Shown here in pieces: positions 26,860-35,358 of a DNA stretch of 64,000 nucleotides (positions are counted from its first letter, which is position 1; the number at the start of each line of letters is the position of its first letter). A program made the position numbers and the translations under genes. A model generated the notes under the pieces. It searched no databases. It saw only the letters and a program-made list of their open reading frames with translations, and had not been told where the DNA came from. Source of the DNA: Streptomyces sp. NBC_00094 (GTDB lineage Bacteria; Actinomycetota; Actinomycetes; Streptomycetales; Streptomycetaceae); NCBI RefSeq assembly GCF_026343125.1, contig NZ_JAPEMB010000001.1, positions 7,321,501 to 7,385,500 on the forward strand, written 5' to 3'.

Positions 26860-27234
26860 TTACCGGACGGCGGCCGGGACGTCGACGTCCGCATGCGACT
26901 CCTCCGCGGACTTCGCCACCGGGTGCGCCTTGGTGAGGGTGCAGACGCCGTCCGCGCACCGGCGCTCCAGGCGGCCGCGCGAGACGGTCTGCGCGAGGCC
27001 GACCATCCAGCAGGTGGGGCACCCGCGGAAGGCGATCAGGGCCAACGGGGCCGCCAGCAGCGTGGCCGGGCCGGCGACGGGCACCAGGGCGATCGAGCCG
27101 ACGATCAGCCCGAAGCCGACGGCGCCGCGCGCCAGGTGGCGCGGGACGGACTTACTGGCGAAGTTCATCGCGGGTGCCTCGGACCCGGCGGTGGCCGGGG
27201 CCTTCGCGCCCTGCGCGGGCTTCACGGTGTTCAT
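26860..27234 (-). CDS. Small membrane protein with CPTC motif
   Basis: A 124-residue protein with one or two hydrophobic segments (FGLIVGSIALVPVAGPA, then LLAAPLALIAF) followed by RGCPTCWMVGL and two more cysteines near the C-terminus (RRCADGVCTL). The hydrophobic hairpin followed by a GCP motif is reminiscent of the DUF2892 family of YgaP-type inner membrane proteins. The CxxC could bind metal or be redox active. The gene lies just downstream of the ECF sigma factor on the same strand, so it may belong to its regulon or act as a linked sensor. Confidence 0.7.
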   Translation of the reverse strand: MNTVKPAQGAKAPATAGSEAPAMNFASKSVPRHLARGAVGFGLIVGSIALVPVAGPATLLAAPLALIAFRGCPTCWMVGLAQTVSRGRLERRCADGVCTLTKAHPVAKSAEESHADVDVPAAVR

Positions 27235-27273
27235 GATCGTGACTCTCCTCCGACTGGTCGGTCGATGGCTTGA

Positions 27274-27840
27274 TCAGGCTGCTTCGGACGTTCGGCCAGT
27301 CGTCTCCAGCGCGTCCCGCAATGCCGCCCGCGCCCTGTGCAGCCGCGACTTCATCGCGGCGGTGCTGAGACCGAGCGCATGCGCGACGGTCCTGCCGGGC
27401 AGGCCCTGAACGTCCCGCATGATCAGGACCTGCCGCTGGTCACGGGGAAGGGCGCCGACCGCGGCAGCGATCCGCTCCACCTCCAGCCGGTGCAGCACCG
27501 CCTCCTCGGCGGACGGTTCCGCGGACGCCCCGGGCTCGGCCGTCGCCTCGTCGCTCCGCGAGACGAGCAGCCGTACCTGCCGGAGGCATTCGTTGCGCAC
27601 GATCCGGAACATCCATGAGGCAAGCGCGCCGGTGGCCCGCAAGGTGCCGATCTTCCGGTAGAGGATGATCAGCGCCTCCTGTGCCGCGTCCTCCGCGTCC
27701 TGCGGTGAGGCGCACAGCGACAGGGCGAACTTGCGCACGTGAGGCTGCGATTCCATGACGACGGTGGTGAGCGACGTGACGTCGCCGTCCTGAGCGGCCC
27801 TGATGAGCCGTTCGTCAGGCCACGGGAAACGTTGGTTCAT
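27274..27840 (-). CDS. ECF-family RNA polymerase sigma factor
   Basis: A 188-residue sigma-70 group 4 protein. Region 2 (FALSLCASPQDAEDAAQEALIILYRK, shown here in part, with the DAEDAAQE core) and region 4 (LPRDQRQVLIMRDVQGL and a TVAHALGLSTAAMKSRLHRAR-type HTH) are both clear. ATG 27840 is used, giving the usual ECF length; longer upstream extensions look non-coding. No classic zinc anti-sigma factor is adjacent; the small cysteine-containing membrane protein downstream might be its partner. Confidence 0.93.
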   Translation of the reverse strand: MNQRFPWPDERLIRAAQDGDVTSLTTVVMESQPHVRKFALSLCASPQDAEDAAQEALIILYRKIGTLRATGALASWMFRIVRNECLRQVRLLVSRSDEATAEPGASAEPSAEEAVLHRLEVERIAAAVGALPRDQRQVLIMRDVQGLPGRTVAHALGLSTAAMKSRLHRARAALRDALETTGRTSEAA

Positions 27841-27881
27841 GTGTGACTCATACCTGGCAGGTGCCCCGCTCGCGGCCCCGG

Positions 27882-27971
27882 TCAGCCTCGGCTCCTGTAG
27901 CGCCGCGTCAGGTGCCAGCTGCACGCGCCCACGAGCAGGGCTCCGATCACTACGAGGCTCGTGACCATCAT
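27882..27971 (-). CDS. 29-residue single-span membrane peptide gene
   Basis: A short reading frame reads ATG ATG to TGA and encodes MMVTSLVVIGALLVGACS plus HLTRRYRSRG-type end. It has a hydrophobic span of about 15 residues and a basic tail, so the C-terminus would face the cytoplasm. A strong ribosome binding site (GGGAGGAAA) lies at proper spacing before the ATG, which is why I call it a gene despite its size. It sits 41 bp upstream of the sigma factor start on the same strand and may be cotranscribed. A cysteine near the end of the span could be lipidated or redox active; function unknown. Confidence 0.6.
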   Translation of the reverse strand: MMVTSLVVIGALLVGACSWHLTRRYRSRG

Positions 27972-28108
27972 CGGTGTTTCCTCCCGGTTCCGCCGGCCCG
28001 TTCGGCCGGTACACACATAAGAGACGGGGAGGTCCGGAAAGGATTCACCTCCGGCGGAGATTTTCCCGGAACCGCGCACCGCGCCCTCGAAGGGGCCTGG
28101 GGGGGGTG

Positions 28109-31100
28109 TCAGCCGAGGGTGTGGGGTGGGGAGATGCCGGTCAGGCCGTCCCGGGCCATGGCGTACTCCCGGGGGTGGTCGCCGGCTCCCGGGAGGGAGA
28201 GCGCGGTACGGAACTCCTGCCGCGCCTCGGTGTGCCGGCCCGCCGCCGCGTACGTGCTTCCGAGGCGGATACGGACGCCCATCTCCAGCCACGTGCTCGT
28301 GTGCCGGGTCAGCGTGGACAGCGCCTCGTGGTGCGTGTCGACGGCCGAACGCAGATCTCCTCGTTCGTGCTCCACCGACGCGAGCCGCGACAGACCGGCC
28401 GCCCGCAGCGGGAGGTCCTCGGCCTCGCGGGCCAGTTCCGCCGCCCGCCGCAGCAGGCTCGTGGCCTCCACGTGGCGCCCGAGGGCCAGTTGGGCGTCGG
28501 CGGCGAAACACAGGGTGCTGCTGATCGTCCGGGGACGGCCGTTCTTCTCGGCGAGGGCGAGGGCCGTCGCGTAATGGTCCAGCGCCTGCTCGTGCCGTCC
28601 CTGCCCCGAGTGGATCGCGCCGAGGTTGCAGTTCGCCATCCCGGTCAGCCAGTCGTCGCCGAGACCGTCCGCCAGCTCCAGGGCCTCCGTCAGGTGGGTC
28701 AGCGCCTCCTTGGTACCGCCCAGTGGCCACGTCGCCGCGCCCAGTCCCGCGATCGCCCGGGCCTGGTCCCGCGGATCGCCCTGGCAGCGGGCGTACCGCA
28801 GCGCTTCCGTGAACCAGGTCCGCGCCTGGCGGAACCGCCCCTGGTAGACGTCGACGATGCCCATGCAGACACGGAGCGAGGAGGGCATCCGCCGGTCGGT
28901 GGCCGTGTCCGCGCAGGCCAGCGCATGGTCCAGCGCGGTACGGCACTCGTGGAAGTGGCCCTGGCGGACCAGGTGGTCCACCAGGGCCTCGGCGATCCAG
29001 CAGGCGTGGTCGAACTCGCCCGCGGCGGCCGCGTAGGCCACCACGTCCACCAGGTCACCGCCCGCCGCGTCCAGCCACGCAGAGGCCTCCGCCCAGCCCG
29101 CGAAGGGCGAGCCGGTCACGTCCTCGCCGGTCGGGAAGGCCTCGGGCCCCCAGTCGCCGGCGATACGGCCGGCCGCCGCGTAGAGGCGCAGCACCGCGGC
29201 ACGGTCCGCGCCGGCCTGCTCGGGCGTCTCCGCCGCCAGACGCCGCGCGTGTGCCCGTACGAGATCGTGCAGCCGGTAGCGACCGGGGTGCGGCTCCGCC
29301 AACAGGCTCGCGTCGACCAGGTCCTCCAGGACGTCCTCGGCCTCCTCCCGTGACCGGCCCAGCATGGCGGCGAGGGCCAGCCCGTCGAAACGGGCGGTCG
29401 GAGCCATACCCAACGCGCGGAACCCGCGCCGCAGTTCCGGGGCGAGTTGGTCGTACGACATCCTGAACGCGGCCTCCACGCTGCGGTCCTCGGCCCGCAG
29501 CTCGCCGAGGCTGCGCACGTCGTCGGACATCCGGTCGGCCAGGAACGCCAGGGTCCAGGAAGGGCGGTTCTGCAGTCGCGCGCTCGCGATGCGCAGGGCG
29601 AGCGGGAGGCCGCCGCAGCGCCGGGCGAGCTCCCGGGCGGCCTCGGGCTCACGGTCCGCCCGCGACTCCCCGAGGAGCTCGCGGAACAAGCCGACCGCGT
29701 CGCCGGGACCCAGCGGCTCCACGGTCAGCCGGAGATCGGCGTCGAGGCCCGAAAGCCGCTGCCGGCCCGCCACCAGGACCCGGCTTCCCGGTCCGGCGGG
29801 CAGCAGCGGACGCACCTGCTCGGCGCTCCGGGCGTTGTCCACGACCAGGAGCAGCCGCAGCCCGCTCGTGGCCGCCCGCCAGGCCGTGACGAGGTCCCCG
29901 ACGTCGTCCGGGTCGTCCGGGTCGTCCACGTCGGATACGGCACCGAGGGGCTCGTCGCCGCCCGGACCGCGGACCGCGCGCAGCATCCGGCGGAGCGCCC
30001 GCTGCGGGCCGACGCTCTCGTGGGCGGCGCCGTACGCGTGGAGGTCCACGAACAGGCAACCGTCCGGGTAGGCATCGCCCAACGCCCAGGCGGCACGCAC
30101 CACCAGGGCCGTCTTGCCGACGCCCGCCGTTCCGTCGATCGTCAGCACGGACACCGCGCCCGGCGGTACGGGGGCGGTGAGCAGGGCGAGTTCCGCCTCA
30201 CGACCGACCAGGCAGGCGGTGTCGCCGGGGAGTTCGTTCCGGCGCAGTCCGCTTCCGCCCGACCCGTCGCCACGGCGCTGGACGGGGAGCGAGTCCCGGC
30301 GCCGCGTTCCCCCGCCCGCGGAGGCGGTGTCCTCGCGCGGCCCCGCCGCACGGCCGAGCAGCAGCCTGCCGTCCCGGCGGAGGACGGCCTGGTGGACGCG
30401 GCGCAGGTCCTCGCCGGGCTCCACCCCCAGCTCGTCGAGGAGCCGGTGCCGTGTCTCCCGGTAGACGGTCAATGCTTCGGCCTGCCTCCCGATGCCGTAC
30501 AGGGCGCGCATCCGCAGGGCCGCCAGCGGCTCGTCGTGCGGGTGGGCGAGCGAGGTCACCACGAGGTCGTCCAGCGCGTCCCCGTACCGCCCGAGCAGCA
30601 CCAGGCACTCGGCCCGGTCCTGGCGCACCACGCGGTGCTGCGCGGCGAGGCGGTGCCGCTCGGAGTCGGCGAGCGGCCCCGGCAGTCCCGTCAGGGGCTC
30701 GCCGTGGAACAACTCCAGGGCGCGGTCCCCATGGTCGAGTGCGGCGTCGAGGTCACCGGCGGCCTTCGCCCGCTGGGCGAGGGCGGCCTGCTCGGCGAGG
30801 TCGGCGAGATCGGTCCTGACGTCACCGGACAGGATGCGGTAGCCGCCGGGCCCGCCCTGGAGCACCGAACGCGCCGGCCCGGCGTCCGCCGCGTCCAGCG
30901 TCTTCCGCAGCGCGTACACGTAACTCGGCAGTACCCGGTGGCCGGTTCCGGGGGGTTCGGTTCCCCACACGTCGTCGAGGAGCTGTCCGTACGTCACGAG
31001 GGCCGGTGCGCGCAGGACCAGCGCGGCGAGCACCGCCTGCCGCCGGACGGGGCCGAGGGCGAGCGGTACGTCGCCGCGACGGGCCCGGACGGGGCCGAGC

Positions 31101-31354
31101 AGCTCGATCCGCAGGGATCGCCCCCTCGTCCCGCCCGCCGAACCCGCGCCCGAACGCGAACCGGAACCGGAACCGGATCCCGAACCGGATCCCGAACCGG
31201 ATCCCGAACCGGATCCCGAACCTGATCCCGAACCTGGACCTGATCCCGAACCTGGACCTGATCCCGAGCCCGGACCTGATCCCGAACCCTCCGCATCCAC
31301 TCCCACTTCGAAGCCCCATGTCCCCGTGTTCCCCGTGCCCGCGCAGTATCCCAA
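28109..31354 (-). CDS. AfsR/SARP-type regulator: BTAD, NB-ARC and TPR
   Basis: A 1081-residue regulator. A Gly/Ser repeat tail fills about residues 20-70. The OmpR-like DNA-binding domain (RIELLGPVRARRG...VLAALVLRAPALVTYGQLLDDVWG) covers about 80-165, and the bacterial transcriptional activation domain follows to about 320. An NB-ARC ATPase begins near 370 with P-loop GTAGVGKTAL and LLLVVDNA. The rest (about 700-1081) is TPR helices. SARPs of this size (AfsR-like) activate secondary metabolism in response to phosphorylation or ligand signals. TTG 31354 follows GGAGA; a GTG near 31298 is an alternative because the repeat tail is poorly constrained. Which cluster it controls is not shown by the sequence. 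Confidence 0.9.
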   Translation of the reverse strand: MGYCAGTGNTGTWGFEVGVDAEGSGSGPGSGSGPGSGSGPGSGSGSGSGSGSGSGSGSGSGSGSGSRSGAGSAGGTRGRSLRIELLGPVRARRGDVPLALGPVRRQAVLAALVLRAPALVTYGQLLDDVWGTEPPGTGHRVLPSYVYALRKTLDAADAGPARSVLQGGPGGYRILSGDVRTDLADLAEQAALAQRAKAAGDLDAALDHGDRALELFHGEPLTGLPGPLADSERHRLAAQHRVVRQDRAECLVLLGRYGDALDDLVVTSLAHPHDEPLAALRMRALYGIGRQAEALTVYRETRHRLLDELGVEPGEDLRRVHQAVLRRDGRLLLGRAAGPREDTASAGGGTRRRDSLPVQRRGDGSGGSGLRRNELPGDTACLVGREAELALLTAPVPPGAVSVLTIDGTAGVGKTALVVRAAWALGDAYPDGCLFVDLHAYGAAHESVGPQRALRRMLRAVRGPGGDEPLGAVSDVDDPDDPDDVGDLVTAWRAATSGLRLLLVVDNARSAEQVRPLLPAGPGSRVLVAGRQRLSGLDADLRLTVEPLGPGDAVGLFRELLGESRADREPEAARELARRCGGLPLALRIASARLQNRPSWTLAFLADRMSDDVRSLGELRAEDRSVEAAFRMSYDQLAPELRRGFRALGMAPTARFDGLALAAMLGRSREEAEDVLEDLVDASLLAEPHPGRYRLHDLVRAHARRLAAETPEQAGADRAAVLRLYAAAGRIAGDWGPEAFPTGEDVTGSPFAGWAEASAWLDAAGGDLVDVVAYAAAAGEFDHACWIAEALVDHLVRQGHFHECRTALDHALACADTATDRRMPSSLRVCMGIVDVYQGRFRQARTWFTEALRYARCQGDPRDQARAIAGLGAATWPLGGTKEALTHLTEALELADGLGDDWLTGMANCNLGAIHSGQGRHEQALDHYATALALAEKNGRPRTISSTLCFAADAQLALGRHVEATSLLRRAAELAREAEDLPLRAAGLSRLASVEHERGDLRSAVDTHHEALSTLTRHTSTWLEMGVRIRLGSTYAAAGRHTEARQEFRTALSLPGAGDHPREYAMARDGLTGISPPHTLG
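31150..31290 (-). repeat. Gly-Ser coding minisatellite at the SARP N-terminus
   Basis: Repeats of GGATCCCGAACC (12 bp) and a related 18-bp unit with CCTGGACCTGATCCCGAA occur head to tail. In the minus-strand frame they encode (GS)n and GPGSGS runs, likely a flexible tether before the DNA-binding domain. Confidence 0.88.
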
Positions 31355-31456
31355 GTCTCCTGCATCAGCGGGATTTCATCGGTACTGCAGAGCGTCACGC
31401 GAGTGTGGGACTCGTCATGTGGCAGTCGGCCCATCGTCGAGAGAGGACACATCGCC

Positions 31457-32005
31457 ATGTCTCACGCCAGTGGCACGCCCGGCGCGCGGCCCACCCGCCG
31501 CGCCGGCCGATGGGAGCGCTACCGGGTCACCCACCCGTTCTCCGTCCAGGACCAGGCGGGCCTGTGGGGAGCGATCGTGGGTGTCGTGGCCCTGGCCGTC
31601 CTCCTCGGCTGGGCGCTCGACATGAAGGGCGGTGTCGTCATCGTGGCGGCGCTCCCCTTCATCGTGTCCTGGTTCGAGAACCGCCGTACGGCCTTCCAGT
31701 TCGACGCGTCGGGCGCCCGGTTCGGGACCGTGCCGGTGCCGTGGGCCGACGTCACCCAGTTCGTCGTGGCCACACCCGCGGACGGTTCGCAGACGCTGAT
31801 CGGCGCACGGCTGCGCCCCGGCGCGAACCTGCCGGCGGGCGCCGTCGCCCCGCCGCCGCACCCAGCCATGCCCGCACCCGTCCACGTCGCCGTTCCCACG
31901 AACAGGTTCGATCTCGCCAAGATGGTCCACAAGGCGCGCGCATACGCCCCCTCGCACGTTCAGATCGTGATCGCCGAGCCGTCCGGCGAACGCGTCGCCT
32001 CCTGA
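31457..32005 (+). CDS. Membrane protein with PH-like domain
   Basis: A 182-residue protein starting at ATG 31457 after GAGAGGA. Two hydrophobic segments lie near residues 37-70 (LWGAIVGVVALAVLLGWALD and GGVVIVAALPFIVSWF). A soluble beta-rich part follows, like the bacterial PH (YcxB/YdbT-like) fold: FQFDASGARFGTVPVPWADVTQFVV. It lies 28 bp upstream of a PQQ-type propeller protein, so the two are probably cotranscribed, divergently from the SARP gene. Function unknown. Confidence 0.75.
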   Translation: MSHASGTPGARPTRRAGRWERYRVTHPFSVQDQAGLWGAIVGVVALAVLLGWALDMKGGVVIVAALPFIVSWFENRRTAFQFDASGARFGTVPVPWADVTQFVVATPADGSQTLIGARLRPGANLPAGAVAPPPHPAMPAPVHVAVPTNRFDLAKMVHKARAYAPSHVQIVIAEPSGERVAS

Positions 32006-32033
32006 ACGACCGCGGGCAGGAGAGGTAACAACG

Positions 32034-33602
32034 ATGCAGCACCCGCCACAGCCCTGGTACCGGCCGCACACGCCGCAGCAGCCGGTCCCGGTCAATCCCT
32101 ACGCCCCGGAGGGCTACACCCCGCAGGGCCCGCCGCCCCGCCACGGACGGCGCTTCGGCAAGGGCCCGGTGATCGCCACGGTCGTCGTGCTGCTGCTCCT
32201 CGTGGCGGGCGGCGGGGTGTACGCCGTCACCGACGGCCGCTGGGGCCGGGCGGCCGCTCCCGTTGCCTCCGGGACGCCCCACCCCTCGGGGACGCCCGAC
32301 CCTTCCGGGACGCCGGCCCCGTCCCGTACCCCTGCCGTCCGCACGCCGGAGCCGAAGCGGATCCCGACGACGGATGAGCTCAACGCCGGGCGCGGGGCGG
32401 GAGACGCCACCGCGTGGATCGTCGACGACCGGACCGATCTGCCCCGGCGCACCATCAAGCTCTACGACCCGTGGATCGTCGGCGACACGGTCGTCCAGGC
32501 CGCGTACAGGAAGGTCACCGCCCGCCGCCTGTCGGACGGCGAGGAGGTGTGGAGCGTGCAGCTGCCCGCCTCCGTCTGCGAGGCGCCGGCCAACCCGGCC
32601 CCCGACGGCAGGATCGTCGTGGTCTACAAGAGCAGCCTGGCCGCGAACGGGAACCGCTGCAACCAGCTCCAGATGATCGACCTCCGTACCGGGAAAGCGG
32701 GTTGGCGCAAGAAGCTCACCGAGACCGGTTCCATGGACGACACGATCATGGTGAACAGCGCCGTCAGCGGCGGCACCCTCGCGATCGTCCAGAGCATGAG
32801 GGCCGCCGCGTACCGGATCGCCGACGGCGCCAAGCTGTACGACATCCCCATGGAGAACCCGGGGAAGTGCTACCCCGACAACCTCGCGGGCGGCCCCCGG
32901 CTCGTGGTGAGCTCCCTCTGCGCGATCGGCGTCGACCGGATGAAGACCTACAGCCAGCTCCGCGAGATCGACCCGCGCACCGGCAAGGTGCTCTGGCGCT
33001 ACCGCACCCAGCCGGGCTGGAAGGCCGGGAAGATGCTGTCCGTCGCCCCGGTCGTCTTCACCACGTTCCACGCCGAGGAGTACACCGACAACTGGCGCGT
33101 CATGGCCCTGGGGCCCGGCGGGAAGCTCCGTGCCACCATCGACGCCCGGCCGAAGGGGTTCACGTACTGCGCCGGCGCGGGGGACTCGGGCGGGAACATG
33201 CAGCGGTGCCCGGGCACGGCCGTCGGCGGTGACACCGTCTTCCTCGGCGGCATCGACCGGGTCGGCGGCTACAGCCTCGCCACCGGGAAGTTCCTCTGGG
33301 GCGTGAAGTCCTCGGACAGCACCCTGCATCCGCTGCGATCGGACGGCGGCTCGTTCGCGCTCGTCTACGAGGCGGCCTCGGTGAAACGGCCGGGCGGGAT
33401 CATCCGGTTCGGTCCGGGCGGCGTGGACACGAAGAAGGAGGTGCTCCGGCATCCCGCGACGGCGCGGTCCACGGAGTTCGCCATGCACGCCGGACACCTG
33501 GCCTACGTGAAGGGCCGGATCGTCATCACGCCGTCGGGCGTGTACGGCAACGACGACCAGCACGAGGCCCGCATGCTGTCCTTCGCACCCGAGGCGCCGT
33601 GA
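32034..33602 (+). CDS. Membrane-anchored PQQ-like beta-propeller protein
   Basis: A 522-residue protein. It has a Pro-rich cytoplasmic N-terminus, one membrane span (about 48-68, VIATVVVLLLLVAGGGVYAV), a Thr/Ser/Pro stalk with SGTPDPSGTP repeats, and an extracytoplasmic propeller with repeated DLRTGKAGW / DPRTGKVLW / SLATGKFLW strands typical of PQQ-binding-like proteins. The cysteine pairs suggest disulphides outside the cell. No enzymatic residues for alcohol dehydrogenase are evident, so it is probably a structural or sensory domain. GGAGAGG precedes the ATG. Confidence 0.82.
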   Translation: MQHPPQPWYRPHTPQQPVPVNPYAPEGYTPQGPPPRHGRRFGKGPVIATVVVLLLLVAGGGVYAVTDGRWGRAAAPVASGTPHPSGTPDPSGTPAPSRTPAVRTPEPKRIPTTDELNAGRGAGDATAWIVDDRTDLPRRTIKLYDPWIVGDTVVQAAYRKVTARRLSDGEEVWSVQLPASVCEAPANPAPDGRIVVVYKSSLAANGNRCNQLQMIDLRTGKAGWRKKLTETGSMDDTIMVNSAVSGGTLAIVQSMRAAAYRIADGAKLYDIPMENPGKCYPDNLAGGPRLVVSSLCAIGVDRMKTYSQLREIDPRTGKVLWRYRTQPGWKAGKMLSVAPVVFTTFHAEEYTDNWRVMALGPGGKLRATIDARPKGFTYCAGAGDSGGNMQRCPGTAVGGDTVFLGGIDRVGGYSLATGKFLWGVKSSDSTLHPLRSDGGSFALVYEAASVKRPGGIIRFGPGGVDTKKEVLRHPATARSTEFAMHAGHLAYVKGRIVITPSGVYGNDDQHEARMLSFAPEAP

Positions 33603-33664
33603 GGGTGGCCGGTCCGGGTGCCGGGCCGGCCACCGGACAGAGGGCGTAGGGCTCCGCTCGCTCG

Positions 33665-33967
33665 CTAGGGGCGCGGCCCACGCTCGGAATCCGACGGATC
33701 CGCCGGGTCGGCCGGGTCGGCCGGGTCGGCATCGGCGAGAGGCCGGGCCAGGACGGGGTGGGACGGTTCCTGGTGGCCGCCCGTGGCGAGGACGCGGATC
33801 TCGCCCCGGTCGCTGATCTCCGCCCGGATGATGCCGGTCGGATCGGCGTAGACCGGGTGACCCCCGGGGCCCTTGGAGGCGGTGCGCTCCACCGTCACGA
33901 CGTCCCGCGCCGAGCCGGCGCCGTCGGAGAACACGAGCTCGTATCTGCGTGTGTCCACCCCACCCAC
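33665..33967 (-). CDS. Small conserved actinobacterial protein (DUF6296-like)
   Basis: A 100-residue protein. The core (RRYELVFSDG, DVVTVERT, GPGGHPVYADPTGIIRAEISDRGE, given here in pieces) resembles the small Streptomyces family I recall as DUF6296. The C-terminus has ADP repeats (DADPADPADPADP) from a 9-bp repeat. Start GTG 33967 is tentative; GTG 33958 is the alternative. It is convergent with the propeller gene. No function is known. Confidence 0.6.
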   Translation of the reverse strand: MGGVDTRRYELVFSDGAGSARDVVTVERTASKGPGGHPVYADPTGIIRAEISDRGEIRVLATGGHQEPSHPVLARPLADADPADPADPADPSDSERGPRP

Positions 33968-34148
33968 TTTACGCCGCGTCCGCCGAGGCCACCGGGTCGC
34001 CCCCGCCCGCTCCGCCACGAACCCGCTGGTTAGAGTGGTGATCGGTTGCGCCGCCGCACCAGGCTCAGGCGCACGACCGGGCCGACTGTCGACCACAGAG
34101 TCCCGTACGACCGTCACCCGACTCCTGCCCCCGGAAACGCCGCATCAC

Positions 34149-34730
34149 ATGAGCACCGACGCCGCCCTGCGTCCCGAAGCCGACCCGACCGCCGCCACCG
34201 GCACCACGGCGGCGCCCGCCCCTCCGGGCCCCCGCCGGCCGAGGATGACCGGCCGGGCTCCGGCGCGGCCCGCGCCCGCGGCCGCATTCCACAACGTCAC
34301 CGCCGCGACGGCGGCCCTGATGGGACTCGTCGCGATCGGCGCGGTCCTCCACGAGCCGGTCCTGATACCGCCCCTGGCCGCCAGCGCCGCGCTGGTGCAC
34401 TGCGCCCCCGGGCTTCCCCTGTCCCAGCCGCGCAGTGTCGTCGTCGGCCACCTGCTCGGGGCGGCCGCCGGATACGCGGTGGCGGCCGCGGCGGGCGGCA
34501 GCGCCTGGGCCGCGGCCGTCGCCGCCGGTGCCGCGCTGGCGCTGACGACCCTGGCCCGGACCCCGCACTCCCCGGCCTGCGCGACCGCCGTCGTCATCGT
34601 GCTCCAGGGCCCCGCACCCGGCCGGTTCGTGCCCCTGCTGTTCGGGGCCACGATCCTGCTCGTCCTGACCGCGTTCACCGCGTCCCGCATCCGCCGCGGC
34701 GCACCGAGGTACCCCGCCTACTGGTGGTGA
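34149..34730 (+). CDS. HPP family membrane protein
   Basis: A 193-residue protein. An Ala/Pro-rich N-terminus of about 45 residues is followed by four to five membrane segments. The HPP family signature appears as LIPPLAASAALVHCAPGLPL then QPRSVVVGHLLGA. Family members are integral membrane proteins, some linked to nitrite or anion transport. It stands alone, with no nitrate or nitrite genes nearby. The start at ATG 34149 gives the usual domain placement. Confidence 0.8.
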   Translation: MSTDAALRPEADPTAATGTTAAPAPPGPRRPRMTGRAPARPAPAAAFHNVTAATAALMGLVAIGAVLHEPVLIPPLAASAALVHCAPGLPLSQPRSVVVGHLLGAAAGYAVAAAAGGSAWAAAVAAGAALALTTLARTPHSPACATAVVIVLQGPAPGRFVPLLFGATILLVLTAFTASRIRRGAPRYPAYWW

Positions 34731-34854
34731 GCCGGGCCTCGGCTCGCAGGGCGCCGCCACCGTCCCGGCTCGTTGTCAGTGGGCGCCGATAGGTTCGTTC
34801 CTGTCGCGCCGCACTGGCGTGGACATCCCCTTTGACGTGCATGGGAGTGGTGTC

Positions 34855-35358
34855 TTGACGGTCCGGGAGACGTCGAGCCTGACGCGGGTGGTTCCGCCCG
34901 CACGGCCGCGGAAGCTTGCCAAGGTGCCGTTCGTCGAGCTGGCCGACGGGCGGTTGCAGGGTGTCGTGTCCAGCGGGTCCGACATAGGGCGCGTGTACGT
35001 GTCGTCGATCGCGACCGGGACGTACGCGTTCGCGTGCAGCACCAACAACAACCGCCCCTGCGGCGGCGCGCGCGGCGGGTTCTGCAACCACATCCGGGCG
35101 CTCGTCGGCGAGGCCGTCCTGCAGTACGGCGCCGAGCGCGTCGCCCGGTACCTGAAGGCCGACGTGCCCGGCGAGGAGCCGGACGCCCACGCGTTGGTCT
35201 CGGTGATGACGGCGGTGCGCCCCGAACAGGGCGACAGCTCGGCAGCCGCCCCGGTGTTCAGCCGGTTCCTGCGGCACCTGGCCTACCTCGAACGGGAGCC
35301 GGTGACCGTGCCGTTGCCCGAGATGCAGTGGTTCCCGCCGACGAGGGCGGTGGCCTGA
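34855..35358 (+). CDS. SWIM zinc finger protein of a MoxR-VWA operon
   Basis: A 167-residue protein. TTG 34855 is preferred because GGGAG lies 7 bp upstream; GTG 34819 would add 12 residues but has no ribosome binding site. The SWIM-like zinc site is FACSTNNNRPCGG...GFCNHIRALV, with the final CxH. SWIM domains bind nucleic acid or protein. It is the first gene of a five-gene operon (overlap TGATG with the next) whose members match E. coli YehQ (SWIM), YehP (VWA), YehL (AAA+) and YehM. Confidence 0.8.
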   Translation: MTVRETSSLTRVVPPARPRKLAKVPFVELADGRLQGVVSSGSDIGRVYVSSIATGTYAFACSTNNNRPCGGARGGFCNHIRALVGEAVLQYGAERVARYLKADVPGEEPDAHALVSVMTAVRPEQGDSSAAAPVFSRFLRHLAYLEREPVTVPLPEMQWFPPTRAVA

